A stretch of DNA of 64,000 bases from Pseudomonas sp. CFBP 13711 (GCF_014842265.1 NZ_JACYVI010000006.1:1-64000), one strand, 5' to 3'. Shown: positions 1 through 8,736, counted from the stretch's first letter. Numbers and translations: made by a program. Notes: generated by a model from the letters alone, not told the origin.

Positions 1-36
1 GGGGTTTCCCCATGTGAGAGTAGGTCATCGTCAAGA
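1..36 (+). rRNA. rrf: 5S rRNA, 3' end only (first of two tandem copies)
   Basis: The first 36 bases match the 3' end of the complete 5S gene that follows at 143-259, down to the closing GTCATCGTCAAGA. The 5' part lies outside the window. It is followed by its own terminator. Confidence 0.9.
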
Positions 37-47
37 TTAAATTCCAG

Positions 48-80
48 AACCCCATTTGCGAAAGCAGATGGGGTTTTGTT
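48..80 (+). terminator. Rho-independent terminator after first 5S
   Basis: GAACCCCAT and ATGGGGTT form a stem around TTGCGAAAGCAG, followed by TTGTTTT. It sits 12 bases after the first 5S copy. Confidence 0.8.
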
Positions 81-142
81 TTAAGTGAAGGTCATACATT
101 TTCGCTGGAACGTTACATCAGTAACGGATCGGCTACAGAATT

Positions 143-259
143 TCTTGACGACCATAGAGTGCTGGAACCACCTGATCCCATCCCGAACTCAGCAGTGAAA
201 CGGTGCATCGCCGATGGTAGTGTGGGGTTTCCCCATGTGAGAGTAGGTCATCGTCAAGA
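143..259 (+). rRNA. rrf: 5S ribosomal RNA (complete second copy)
   Basis: A 117-nt Pseudomonas-type 5S sequence. The ends TCTTGACGACC and GGTCATCGTCAAGA pair as helix I, and the internal CCTGATCCCATCCCGAACTC and CGATGGTAGTGTGGGG stretches are the usual conserved 5S segments. About 60 bp separate it from the previous terminator, so the rRNA operon ends in two 5S genes, an arrangement seen in one rrn operon of several pseudomonads. Confidence 0.95.
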
Positions 260-270
260 TTGAATTCCGA

Positions 271-304
271 AACCCCAGTCTGCTTACGCAGACTGGGGTT
301 TTGT
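271..304 (+). terminator. Rho-independent terminator of the rRNA operon
   Basis: AACCCCAGTCTGC and GCAGACTGGGGTT form a perfect 13-bp stem with a TTAC loop, followed by TTGT. It closes the rrn operon 12 bases after the second 5S. Confidence 0.9.
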
Positions 305-342
305 CGTTTAAACCGCCGGCACTGAAACGCAGCAGGCCTAGG

Positions 343-846
343 CTATGAGCGCATCACAGCTCCGGGCACATTCTTCATCGCACCATCAGCAAAGTCCTGT
401 AAAAACTTTCTGAATCCCTCAGCGCTTATCGGGTTGGCATCTGTAGGCTCGGCAACGATGGTCCAAGTAGCGACGCAGCTTGCACGGCCTTTGGGGGCGA
501 CCGTCATCGCGGCCCAGAGCCTGCTAACACCTAGATTGTTGTAGATGGTCGTCCATGTCATAAACATCTCGTCGTCGTCACGAGAGTTGAGTTGCTCGAC
601 AACCCGCAGACCACCCTCCTTGAATTTCTTGTAACGTATCGACCCAGGACCTTCGCCAACCACTTCGATGCTTTCCAGTTGCGGTATGAAATGGGTGAAA
701 CCACCGAAATCGCCTACGATCTTCCAGACCTCACGCGCAGGTGCGTTGATCGAGATTGCAGAAACCACAGGTTCTCCTCCAGGATTGGTAATCAGCGTAT
801 CGGGCGAAAGGGAGCCAAGGGTGTTGAGCGGCTGAATAGCGTTCAT
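343..846 (-). CDS. pvfD: PvfD/MgoD, SRPBCC (polyketide cyclase/START-like) protein
   Basis: A protein of 167 aa. The pattern SAISINAPAREVWKIVGDF near the N-terminus, a central beta-rich stretch and the C-terminal helix (FRKFLQDFADGAMKNV) fit the SRPBCC / polyketide cyclase fold, a hydrophobic ligand pocket. It is the last gene of a four-gene operon whose other members match PvfA-C (MgoB, C, A), so it corresponds to PvfD/MgoD. Its exact step in the pathway is not something I can derive; this member is regarded as accessory to the PvfB-PvfC core. I chose the ATG at 846 because GGAGA lies 7 bases upstream. An in-frame ATG at 858, four codons earlier, lacks a good ribosome-binding site. No active-site residues can be assigned. 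Confidence 0.85.
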   Translation of the reverse strand: MNAIQPLNTLGSLSPDTLITNPGGEPVVSAISINAPAREVWKIVGDFGGFTHFIPQLESIEVVGEGPGSIRYKKFKEGGLRVVEQLNSRDDDEMFMTWTTIYNNLGVSRLWAAMTVAPKGRASCVATWTIVAEPTDANPISAEGFRKFLQDFADGAMKNVPGAVMRS

Positions 847-887
847 GTTGTTCTCCATAACTTAAGGGGGAGTTGCGTTGGGGTGTA

Positions 888-3800
888 TCAGATGAAGGCA
901 ATCTCTTTCAGGTACTCGCAGCCTTTGCGCAGCAGTGCCGGGGTTTTCGAGGGGTAGCTTTCGCCCATCCGTTGAACACCCGCATGGGCGTTCTTGTAGG
1001 CGATCATTGATATGTCTCCGATGTCTTCCTCAAACCCATCGAGGTAAAAGCCGAGCACGCCGAATAAAGCGTTGCCGCTGTCCACGCGGTTCAATTGGGT
1101 TTGCCACTCACTGACGCTGACCATCTCGAAATCACTGCCCGCTTCACGGAACGCGCTGACGTAATTGCTCCAGCTCAACGGCTCCGGGTTGTGGAGGTTG
1201 AAGACTGCGTGTGCCGGCTGGTAACGACTGGCGTGAAAGCCAATGAATCGGGCGAGGAAGTCGACAGGCATCAAGTCGAAGGTCATGGAGAAATCCGGGA
1301 CCTGGCCCAGTTGCATCGACCCCTTGAGCATCAGCATCAGGCGATTCTTGTGCGGCTGGCAGACACCGGTGGTGCTGTTGAAGGCGATATTGCCGGGCCG
1401 GTAGATGTTCACCCACGCGCCTCGCTCACGGGCTTGCTGCAGGATCCGCTCGGCGACCCACTTGGAGAGGTTGTAGCCGTTCTTGATGTAGATTGGCGGA
1501 GTCTCGGCAGCAGGCGCTTCGAGGACGCGACCGTCAGTCCCGACGGCGCTTGAAGCAGAGAGCGTAGATACGAAGTTGAGCACCTTCTTGCTGCGCCCTT
1601 CACACAGCTTCAGGCATTCGAAAATCGGCTCGACGTTACCCTTGGCCAGCGTCTCGTAGTCCTGAACGTGGTTGACGTTGGCCGCGTTGTGCACCAGCGC
1701 GCCAAACTCGCGATCAAGCCGTTCGTATACCTCGTTGCTCAACCCGAGCTGCGGCTGCGTGACGTCGGCGGCATAAACCCGTACTCGCGCCAGATCCAGA
1801 TGCTCGAGACGGTTTTCGCGCAGTGCCTGCATAAAGCGGTCTTGGACCGTCATCCCTGCGCTTTCACGTACCAGGCAGGCAACCTCGGTTGCGCCCCACG
1901 CCAACAGCGCTTCGACGATGTGAACACCGAGAAAACCATTGGCGCCGGTGACGATGACTTTGTGTACGTCGCCCATGCGCTCCACAGGCAGTACCGGCAG
2001 CTCGAAGGGCGCCGAAGCATCCCGGAAGGCTTGCGGGCTGACGGTCCATGAGGTGGTGCCGTCGCTGTCGAGCAGTGACGCCAGATTGGTCAGCGTTGGC
2101 GCCTCGATGAAGCGGTTGATCGGAATGCTGCGGCCGAACCGTTCGCGAATCCTCAGCAGCATCTGCGACAGCAGGATCGAATGACCACCCAGATTGAAGA
2201 AGCTCTCGTCAGTTGATATTTCGTCAGGCGGAAGCTCAAGCAGATCGGCCCACAACGTAAGAAGAAGCCTCTCGTTTTCGGTGTCGGGCAAACGGCGTGG
2301 GGCTTGCTCCAGCAGGTTCACTGGCAGCTGCAACAGCGCCTTGCGATCGACCTTGCCGTTGCTGGCAAACGGCATGCTCGCCAACTCCGTGAAGGCGGTC
2401 GGCCGCATATAGTCGGGCAACAACCCTGCGACATGGTCCTTGAGCAAATGCCGGGCGGCGTCCGGCTCCACGCCGTGCGGTTGCGCGAGAAAAGCCAGGA
2501 TGCGTCGCTGGTCGTCAATCACCACCGCGACTTGTCGGTACAGCTGGCTGTCGCGCAGGCAGTGCTCGATCTCCTCAGGCTCTACCCTGAATCCGCGGAT
2601 CTTTACCTGGTTGTCACGTCGCCCGGACAACTCGATGCCAGCGCTCGTCCATTTGCCGATGTCCCCTGTGCGATAGGCGCGCACGCTTTGGCCATCACCC
2701 AGCGCGACATTCACGTAGCGCTCATCGGTAAGTCCAGGATTGTTGATGTAACCGAGGCACACGCCTGGACCCACGATGTAGAGCTCGCCGGGTGTCTGGT
2801 CCGCGACGGGCTGCATATCCTCGTCGAGAATCAGAACTTGGCTGTTGGCGATCGGGCGACCCAGGTTGCGGTTGCTGCCGCCGGGTTGGAACCGGCCGGC
2901 GGTGATCAACACCGTGGCCTCGGTCGGGCCGTACAGGTTGTGGAAGTGACATTGCGCTGCCAGGCGCTCAATCACGTAGGGCTCGCAGACATCACCGCCG
3001 GTGCACAAGTGCTTGAGCTTCAGCGGTCGGTCAATCGGCAGGATGCTCAACAACGCTGGAGGCAGAAACGCGTGGCTGAGATTCTGATCCAGCAGCTCGA
3101 ACAGTTGCAGCGGATCACGACGCTGATCGTCGTTCGCCACGATCAGTTCAGCGCCGCTGAGCAGGGTGGGGAATATGTCGATGACCGACGAATCGAAGCT
3201 CAGCGTCGAGAACTGCAGCACCCGGCTGTGTTCGGACAGCTCGACATAGTGGGCGTACCAGGCCGTGAAGTGGCTCAGGTTGCGCTGGCTGAGCATCACG
3301 CCTTTTGGGTGTCCGGTCGTGCCCGAGGTGTAGAGAGCCATGCACGGCGCGTCGGTCTCCGGGCGATAGCGCATCAGCGACTGCGCCGTCGGCACGATCT
3401 CGATGTGGCTGATATCCAGCCCCGGCACAGCAACCCCCGCCAGCGGGTGAGTCCCATCGTGCAACAGTAAACAGGCATGCGCGTTTTCGAGGATGTACTG
3501 CTGACGCTGGAGAGGCTGGCTGGGATCCAGCGGCAGATACACCGCTCCATTGCCCAGAATGGCAAGTATCCCGGCGAACAGCGCCGCAGATTTCGGCATA
3601 CAAATGCCAATCACCACCGGTTCAACTGAAGCGCGCGGCAGCATGGCCTGAATCTGCGCCTGGATCGCGACGCCGTGTGCGCGGAGTTGGTCGTAGCTGA
3701 TGCGCTCGCCGTCGATACTCAGCGCAGTGCGCCCTGCGAATTCGCTAAAGCTCCGATCCAGACGTGCGACCAGCGTCTCCTCGGCAACACGCAGCAACTC

Positions 3801-4346
3801 TGGCGCCGCAGTGAAGTTGAAGCAGTGCTCGAAGGCCAGTCGGTCCAGTCGTAGCAGGCTTTCCTGGCGCTCCCCGTGCGGCGGATCGATGCGTTCGGCA
3901 CGCGCGAAGTACTCCGTATCACGCGAGAACCGGCTGATCAGCAGCGCTACGTTGTCCACCAGCGTTGCGACCGCCGCGTCCCGCAACCCGCGGCCGTTGC
4001 CGGAAAGCGTGGCAGCCACGGCATGGCGTGCGATCAAGCGCTGCGCCGTAGCTGTCCCGAGCCAGCATACTATTTCCAGTTCAGGCAGTGCCCGCTCGCT
4101 CCCCGGTGTAAGTCCTACCCGGAGACCAAGATGCACGGCTGCCTTGAACGCGCCCCATTCTGCATGGGGCAGTTCCAGCGTGCCGTCCTCAATGATGATC
4201 GACGCGTCCTTAAGCGCTGTCAGCGTCAGCTCCAGCGCGGCCGCATCGCGCAGGAGGTGTATCGAATGCCCATGGGCGTCCAGTTCTGCACTTAGCTCAC
4301 TCATCGCCCGGCTGTAACCGATGAGCACAATTTCCAGGCGCTTCAT
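888..4346 (-). CDS. pvfC: PvfC/MgoA, single-module NRPS (A-PCP-reductase)
   Basis: A 1152-aa non-ribosomal peptide synthetase. About 190 N-terminal residues have no recognisable condensation-domain motif. The adenylation domain follows, with LYTSGTTGHPKG, NLYGPTEAT, YRTGDIGKW and NGKVDRKAL. The carrier domain has FFNLGGHS (phosphopantetheine Ser about 723), and the terminal thioester reductase has TGANGFLG (about 801-807) and YxxxK (Y958/K962). A-PCP-R architecture is that of PvfC/MgoA, which activates valine or leucine, holds it for oxidation and releases it reductively as an aldehyde-level product. I cannot read the substrate from sequence with confidence. The ATG at 4346 overlaps the pvfB stop (ATGA) and has GGAGG upstream, so translation is probably coupled. 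Confidence 0.95.
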   Translation of the reverse strand: MKRLEIVLIGYSRAMSELSAELDAHGHSIHLLRDAAALELTLTALKDASIIIEDGTLELPHAEWGAFKAAVHLGLRVGLTPGSERALPELEIVCWLGTATAQRLIARHAVAATLSGNGRGLRDAAVATLVDNVALLISRFSRDTEYFARAERIDPPHGERQESLLRLDRLAFEHCFNFTAAPELLRVAEETLVARLDRSFSEFAGRTALSIDGERISYDQLRAHGVAIQAQIQAMLPRASVEPVVIGICMPKSAALFAGILAILGNGAVYLPLDPSQPLQRQQYILENAHACLLLHDGTHPLAGVAVPGLDISHIEIVPTAQSLMRYRPETDAPCMALYTSGTTGHPKGVMLSQRNLSHFTAWYAHYVELSEHSRVLQFSTLSFDSSVIDIFPTLLSGAELIVANDDQRRDPLQLFELLDQNLSHAFLPPALLSILPIDRPLKLKHLCTGGDVCEPYVIERLAAQCHFHNLYGPTEATVLITAGRFQPGGSNRNLGRPIANSQVLILDEDMQPVADQTPGELYIVGPGVCLGYINNPGLTDERYVNVALGDGQSVRAYRTGDIGKWTSAGIELSGRRDNQVKIRGFRVEPEEIEHCLRDSQLYRQVAVVIDDQRRILAFLAQPHGVEPDAARHLLKDHVAGLLPDYMRPTAFTELASMPFASNGKVDRKALLQLPVNLLEQAPRRLPDTENERLLLTLWADLLELPPDEISTDESFFNLGGHSILLSQMLLRIRERFGRSIPINRFIEAPTLTNLASLLDSDGTTSWTVSPQAFRDASAPFELPVLPVERMGDVHKVIVTGANGFLGVHIVEALLAWGATEVACLVRESAGMTVQDRFMQALRENRLEHLDLARVRVYAADVTQPQLGLSNEVYERLDREFGALVHNAANVNHVQDYETLAKGNVEPIFECLKLCEGRSKKVLNFVSTLSASSAVGTDGRVLEAPAAETPPIYIKNGYNLSKWVAERILQQARERGAWVNIYRPGNIAFNSTTGVCQPHKNRLMLMLKGSMQLGQVPDFSMTFDLMPVDFLARFIGFHASRYQPAHAVFNLHNPEPLSWSNYVSAFREAGSDFEMVSVSEWQTQLNRVDSGNALFGVLGFYLDGFEEDIGDISMIAYKNAHAGVQRMGESYPSKTPALLRKGCEYLKEIAFI

Positions 4347-5287
4347 TGCAAGCCTCCGGCCGGCAGATAGTCGGCAAGGGCGTGCTGGACGCAGAGGGAG
4401 TCGAGCATCGAGCTTGAGGTGAAGAAGCGCATGATGTTGCCCACCAGCGGATGGTGGCGATTGATCGGGAAGCACATCGCCCGTGTTTCTTGCTTCAGCG
4501 CCTGCTTGATCGGCTCGATGACCGGCAGGCTGTCGATCAGAACGAAGTCAAAAGACTTCTGGATGTCATTGGTCAAATACTGAGCAATGAACACGGGGAG
4601 GATCTGCGCGATCACTTCCTTGTCCTGTTGGGGCGCTGCGTGCCAGTAGATCCTGACCAGCCGCGACCAGAAGCCGGAGTGCCGTCCTTCATCAAGAAGG
4701 TGGTCGGCCATGAGGCCTTTGACGGACTGCTTCACCGTGTCGTCCTTGGCGAACGCGGCTACGTCGTTGGTCACGGTGTTCTCGGCAATCGCTACGCAGA
4801 TAAGCTCGACCGCGCTGCGCAAGTGGCCTGGCGCCAATGCCAGTGCAGCGGGGATGGCTCTGCTGAGTTCGATTTCCTCCGGCAAAGGGATCGGCTGGAT
4901 GCCGGTCAATGCGATGGTTTGCTGCATGAAGTCCATTGCCACCAGCGCGTGGTAATCCTCGTCGACGACCACGGTCATGGCGTCGTAGCGGCAAGCGAAG
5001 GGAAAGCGAATGGCGAAGTTGTCTTTGGCGATGCTTCGCGCGGTCTTGTCGACGATCTCGGTCTCGAAAATCACGACGTCGCTGATGAACTTGTACAGGC
5101 TCTGTACCAGCGCCAGATCGCGCAGATGAGCGCATTCGCGAGTGAACGTCTCGCTTAGCACCAGTGGCTGGCGGCTGAGCGGGTAGATCAGTTTTTCATC
5201 GTTTTCGACGATGCGGCGCGGGCGTGTCCGAATCGTCGCACGGCCTTCCCAGGCATCAACGAATGACAAGTAGTCTTCGGCTTTCAT
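4343..5287 (-). CDS. pvfB: PvfB/MgoC, AurF-type diiron N-oxygenase
   Basis: A 314-aa protein of the p-aminobenzoate N-oxygenase (AurF-like) family. Two ExxH motifs, E110-D-Y-H113 and E200-G-R-H203, with further acidic residues at about E75 and E169 fit the carboxylate/histidine diiron site. In the Pvf/Mgo pathway this enzyme oxidises the amine of the amino acid carried by PvfC; together they are enough for (dihydro)pyrazine N-oxides, and it is essential for leudiazen/valdiazen. I placed the start at 5287 because AAGGA sits 7 bases upstream; the longer reading frame adds a proline-rich leader without coding character. That ribosome-binding site is embedded in a CsrA/RsmA-like motif (5292-5301). 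Confidence 0.93.
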   Translation of the reverse strand: MKAEDYLSFVDAWEGRATIRTRPRRIVENDEKLIYPLSRQPLVLSETFTRECAHLRDLALVQSLYKFISDVVIFETEIVDKTARSIAKDNFAIRFPFACRYDAMTVVVDEDYHALVAMDFMQQTIALTGIQPIPLPEEIELSRAIPAALALAPGHLRSAVELICVAIAENTVTNDVAAFAKDDTVKQSVKGLMADHLLDEGRHSGFWSRLVRIYWHAAPQQDKEVIAQILPVFIAQYLTNDIQKSFDFVLIDSLPVIEPIKQALKQETRAMCFPINRHHPLVGNIMRFFTSSSMLDSLCVQHALADYLPAGGLQ

Positions 5288-5291
5288 GATG

Positions 5292-5301
5292 GCGTCCTTG
5301 T
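5292..5301 (-). promoter_or_regulatory. RsmA/CsrA-like GGA motif over the pvfB ribosome-binding site
   Basis: Read on the minus strand the site is ACAAGGACGC, which differs from the CsrA/RsmA consensus core ACARGGAUGU by two bases. The GGA is part of the Shine-Dalgarno sequence of pvfB. The same CAAGGACG string covers the pvfA start (6120-6129). Confidence 0.45.
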
Positions 5302-5336
5302 GTGGGTATCGAGTCGGTGGCGGAGGAGGGAAGGGC

Positions 5337-6116
5337 TCATGCGCTGACTTCCCGCGCCGTTTCACGCAGGGTCAGTTGCACGGCGTCCCACAGCGCGATG
5401 CGGCTGTCGACTGCGGCGACGGCGGCGGCATAGACCTCGTGCTGGTGCTGTTCATTGCCCGCGACTAGTCTGGTCAGCAACGATTCCGCAGCCGGGCCGT
5501 GGTCTTCGGAGTCCACCTCAATGTGGCGTTCCAGGTAGTAGCGAAAGGTCGGTGCCTTGTCGGCAGTGATGCCCCAGTCGTCAAGAATCCGCTGGAACAT
5601 CTGTGGGATAACGCTTTCGCGACCGTGCAGGAACGCGGCAGCCACGCAATGCGCCGGCGCATTCAGCGCGATGTCGAGGGTGTCCCGGACGAAGTGTGTG
5701 GCCGCTCGGCCTGCGCCGACGCTATCGAGCGCGGTTTTGTAGTGAATGCCTTCGCGCAACAGTTCGACGAAATGCTCAATGCGCGCGGTGCTTGCGCCGA
5801 TCTCGCGCATGGCATCCAGGTAGAGCTCGAAGTGGCTGTAATGATCGTGGCGTCCCGGGCGATCATCCGACTCCTCACCCAACACGATTTCGTTGATGAG
5901 CCGTGCTGCCTTCGGGTCTCGCGGCGGCAACCAGGGGAGTCGGGTGCAGGCCAGTTCCTGCTGCAGCCGTTTGGTCAGTGACATAAAGTCCCAGACCGCG
6001 AAAACATGCACCTCCATGAACCGCTGCAGGGCGTGCAGCGAATCAATTTCGGAAAAAACAGGGTGCGCGCCGAGTACTGATTTCTTTGCGATAAGTTGCT
6101 GTTTTAACAGATCCAT
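5337..6116 (-). CDS. pvfA: PvfA/MgoB, haem-oxygenase-like (DUF3050-type) protein
   Basis: A 259-aa all-helical protein, first gene of the pvf/mgo operon. [11 protein letters not shown] near residues 37-47, [10 protein letters not shown] near 94-103 and a late [11 protein letters not shown] segment (H198, D202, H206; a DxxxH pattern) fit the haem-oxygenase-like fold, including the newer haem-oxygenase-like diiron oxidase group. Which metal it uses cannot be decided here. It precedes pvfB by 49 bp. Start: the ATG at 6116 is preceded by AAGGA with 6-base spacing. The upstream gap is 740 bp and AT-rich, so the operon promoter and any signal-responsive operator should lie there. Confidence 0.88.
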   Translation of the reverse strand: MDLLKQQLIAKKSVLGAHPVFSEIDSLHALQRFMEVHVFAVWDFMSLTKRLQQELACTRLPWLPPRDPKAARLINEIVLGEESDDRPGRHDHYSHFELYLDAMREIGASTARIEHFVELLREGIHYKTALDSVGAGRAATHFVRDTLDIALNAPAHCVAAAFLHGRESVIPQMFQRILDDWGITADKAPTFRYYLERHIEVDSEDHGPAAESLLTRLVAGNEQHQHEVYAAAVAAVDSRIALWDAVQLTLRETAREVSA

Positions 6117-6119
6117 TTT

Positions 6120-6129
6120 ACGTCCTTGA
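6120..6129 (-). promoter_or_regulatory. RsmA/CsrA-like GGA motif over the pvfA ribosome-binding site
   Basis: On the minus strand the site reads TCAAGGACGT, two mismatches from ACARGGAUGU, with GGA acting as the Shine-Dalgarno of pvfA. A second GGA is formed by the start codon region (ATGGAT). CsrA-family proteins often bridge two such sites. Regulation of mgo genes through Gac/Rsm is known in P. syringae; direct binding here is inference. Confidence 0.45.
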
Positions 6130-6857
6130 TGAGATTGAGTGCGTCACACACTCTTTTAATTGCCGCAATTAACGGTCGTCTTAAGTGCCCGTAGAAGAGC
6201 GGCCGAAATGGACTCCCGTAACTATCGGGCAACAAGAGGCTGCGAACGTTACTTCGTTAATGGTCAACAATCGTGCAGGATTTAATAAGGCATGCTCACG
6301 CGGTCTATGCCCTCGCTGACCAGCGTTTGTGGACGAATGGCCCATAAGCGTTGCCGGCCAGAAAACGTTAGAACAGTTTCAAATGGTTTCGCAAATACTT
6401 TTTAATATAATTAACGGCCTATATAAATCGTGCCCGAGCGTAGCCGATAAAACTTCTTAATTAAGTTTTATTAGGGCGAACGCAACCCTTCCGGCTCATT
6501 AAGGCCAGAATTGAAATTAATGAACGAATACCTCGTTCAGCGTTGCGCTTTATCGGGCTAATACAGTTTTTTGAGATTTTTTGGTTTGGGCGACATTCGG
6601 GGTTTCACTTCAATGTCTCCGCCCAGGGCAATGCTCCTTTTGCCGCTCCATGAGAACTGCTTTCCCTGAACCGGCTGCAGACCGATTCGTCGTTCGAGTG
6701 TGCCTGAACACGGCGGTGCACCGCGTCAACGACGGCCAAGTTTTACGATAGGTGCATTAGCGACGGCCGAGTGTGGGACGGCCGGCTTTTAGTCGTAGGA
6801 GAGATCAGAAGGAGGGCGTGAGGAGTCGATGCAGAAGGAGAGGGCGGCGATGTTTCT
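6130..6857 (-). promoter_or_regulatory. Long AT-rich upstream region of the pvf operon with two perfect palindromes
   Basis: No convincing gene lies in these 728 bp. The region is much richer in A and T than its surroundings. It holds TAAAACTT-N7-AAGTTTTA (6448-6470) and TGAACGA-N5-TCGTTCA (6521-6539), both with perfect arms, plus a weaker GGCAT...ATGCC pair near 6289-6311. It separates pvfA from the thioesterase on the same strand and must contain the pvf promoter. I cannot place -35/-10 boxes with certainty. Confidence 0.5.
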
Positions 6858-7613
6858 TCAGCCGCCCAGCAAGCCGAGGTGCGTATTGATGATGTGCAGC
6901 AGGCGGTCGCGTTGCGAGCTGAGAAAGTCATGAGTGCCGCGGACTTCGATCAACTCGAACTCGCGACGCGTGAACTCCCGCCATTTCATCATGCTGGCGG
7001 CTGTAGCGACCGGATCATCGCTGCCGTACAGACCGGTCAACGGGATGTTTAGGCCCTCATCGGCGCAGTGCGACCAGATCTCCGACAGCTTTACGTCGCT
7101 GCGCACGACAGGCTCCAGCAGCTTGAGGCGTTTCTTATCCTGCGCGAACGTGTTCGGGAGCACGCCCAACTTGATAAGCGCTTGAATGAAGTCGTCTTGC
7201 GGCAGCGTGTGCAGATACGGCCAGGGTTGTCGGCTGTCAGGGCTGCGGCAGCCGGACACGAACAGATGGCGTGTCAGATTCGGGTAATGATTCTGCGCCA
7301 GCCTGGCCATTTCATAAGCGACCCGACCGCCGAAGCTATGGCCGTAAAACGCGTGGGGTTCGCTCAGATAGGGCTGCAAGGCGAAGAAGGTGTCTTGCAA
7401 CAAGGGCGCCCACTGATCGTAGGGCGTTTCCTTGAGCCGACTGCCGTGACCGGGCAGGCGCAGCGTTACCAGCTCGATGTGATCGGCAAGTCCTTCGGAC
7501 CAGTCACGAAAATGCTCAGGATCGCCTCCTACGTGAGGACAGCAAATCAGGCGTGTTCTGACGGGTTGTCCGGAATTGACGACCATCAGCCATTTGTTCT
7601 TTTCGGCTTGCAC
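6858..7613 (-). CDS. Type II thioesterase (NRPS-associated alpha/beta hydrolase)
   Basis: A 251-aa hydrolase of the external thioesterase family. The nucleophile elbow GHSFGG (about residue 90), an internal DDPV segment for the Asp, and GTHDFL for the catalytic His are all present; the oxyanion side is CCPHVGG. Such enzymes clear mischarged carrier domains of synthetases. The nearest synthetase is PvfC, 2.5 kb away on the same strand, so editing of PvfC is the natural guess, though the 740-bp gap means it is not in the same operon. The start is GTG at 7613 with GGGGA six bases upstream. Confidence 0.88.
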   Translation of the reverse strand: MQAEKNKWLMVVNSGQPVRTRLICCPHVGGDPEHFRDWSEGLADHIELVTLRLPGHGSRLKETPYDQWAPLLQDTFFALQPYLSEPHAFYGHSFGGRVAYEMARLAQNHYPNLTRHLFVSGCRSPDSRQPWPYLHTLPQDDFIQALIKLGVLPNTFAQDKKRLKLLEPVVRSDVKLSEIWSHCADEGLNIPLTGLYGSDDPVATAASMMKWREFTRREFELIEVRGTHDFLSSQRDRLLHIINTHLGLLGG

Positions 7614-7765
7614 TCAGCTTCCCCGAGCCTTGATAAAGGCGTCATAACCGTGGAGCCGGGTCCTTCGGCGCATACGCCGTCATGAACGGCGTTCGTTGAT
7701 CCCTTGTGCTTCTCGGCCGATTAGCCGGTAGCAAGCAAGGTCAAGATTGAATACAGCGGTAAATG

Positions 7766-8509
7766 TTACTGGGTGACGGCACGTTTTCGTGAGGCCGCTG
7801 CAGGTTTTGCTTCTTCCGCCTTACGGGCGCTCAAGTAGGCGTTGATGGCCTCAACACCCCGATTCAAGTGATGAGTCAGCGCCTCGATCGTGGCGTCCAC
7901 GTCACCGGCACCGGCCATTTCCAGCAATTCGTAGTGGTCGTGCTGGGACACCTTGCCCAGGTTCATTTGCTTGAGATTGAAGCGCAGGAAACGCTCTTCC
8001 TCGTTCAAGCCGTCCTCGACCAGTTTGAGCAGACGCGTGTTGTGCGCCCTGGAATACAGCGCCATGTGGAACTGGCGGTTGAGCGTGCCCATGATGCTGT
8101 AGTCGGTTTCGACCTCAAGCTGTTCGATGTACCCACGCGCAGTGCTGATGTCTTCGCCGGTCAGGAGCGGGATCGACTGGCGCAAGGCCTCGGACTCCAA
8201 CAGGATGCGCAACGCATAGGCATCCGTGGCATCCTCGTTGATCAACGGGGCAACGACCGCACCTTTGTGGGTTTCGACGCGCAGCAACGATTGAGCTTCC
8301 AGCTGACGCAGCGCCTCGCGGACGGGCATGCGGCTGACACCGAAAAGCGTAGCCAGCTCTTGCTGGCGCAGGGCGATGCCTGCCGGGAGGCGTCCTTCAA
8401 GAATGGCGCTGCGCAGTTTTTCTTCGATGATTGCACGCGCCAGATGCGCAGGCGGCTGCTCATCACCCAGGGTTTCCCGCAGAAATTGCTCTTTCTCAGT
8501 CCTGCGCAT
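7766..8509 (-). CDS. GntR-family regulator (FadR/FCD subfamily)
   Basis: A 247-aa regulator. The N-terminal winged helix is clear (LRSAILEGRLPAGIALRQQE, then LFGVSRMPVREALRQLEAQ). The all-helical FCD ligand domain follows, with D/H metal-type residues in LNRQFHMALYSRA and LTHHLNRGVEAI; the tail is Ala/Lys-rich. Its own promoter holds a 12-bp perfect palindrome (8536-8547), the likely autoregulatory operator. Related sites lie in the divergent region before the ABC transporter and lysR. It faces the aldo/keto reductase in the same orientation, so the enzyme and transporters downstream are candidate targets. Ligand unknown. Confidence 0.85.
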   Translation of the reverse strand: MRRTEKEQFLRETLGDEQPPAHLARAIIEEKLRSAILEGRLPAGIALRQQELATLFGVSRMPVREALRQLEAQSLLRVETHKGAVVAPLINEDATDAYALRILLESEALRQSIPLLTGEDISTARGYIEQLEVETDYSIMGTLNRQFHMALYSRAHNTRLLKLVEDGLNEEERFLRFNLKQMNLGKVSQHDHYELLEMAGAGDVDATIEALTHHLNRGVEAINAYLSARKAEEAKPAAASRKRAVTQ

Positions 8510-8535
8510 GCTTGATCTTCTTCGGCTGACCAGTT

Positions 8536-8547
8536 ATTGGATCCAAT
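8536..8547. promoter_or_regulatory. Palindromic operator candidate ATTGGATCCAAT
   Basis: A perfect 12-bp palindrome 27 bp before the start of the GntR gene. Size and position fit an FCD-type GntR operator. Imperfect versions occur at 13867-13874 (TTGGATCC) and 13979-13989 (TTGAATCCAAT). Confidence 0.5.
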
Positions 8548-8736
8548 GAAACACTAGAGACCGCTGCTGCCCTTGTCAAACTTTGATACAAGTTTAGCAG
8601 GCGGTCTCGGCGCGGCATTCTACAAGGGATTGAGCGTACAGGTATTGCCATCAATCGGGGATTGAGAACGGGATGCCCGGCCTCGATGACGCAAGTCCTT
8701 CGCGGCAACCGAGGCTGGCTTCACAGTCAATCTGTG

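Noticed and set aside
1..259. Tandem 5S as an assembly duplication
   Set aside because: The two terminators differ in stem and loop sequence, so the copies are distinct genes rather than a collapsed or repeated read.
2304..3470. 388-aa open frame opposite pvfC
   Set aside because: It lies fully antisense to the adenylation domain with conserved motifs; high GC third-position bias leaves open antisense frames. No ribosome-binding site or recognisable domain.
888..4346. pvfC as a siderophore synthetase
   Set aside because: Single A-PCP-R module without condensation domain, and partners PvfA, B and D, point to the Pvf/Mgo pathway, not siderophore assembly.
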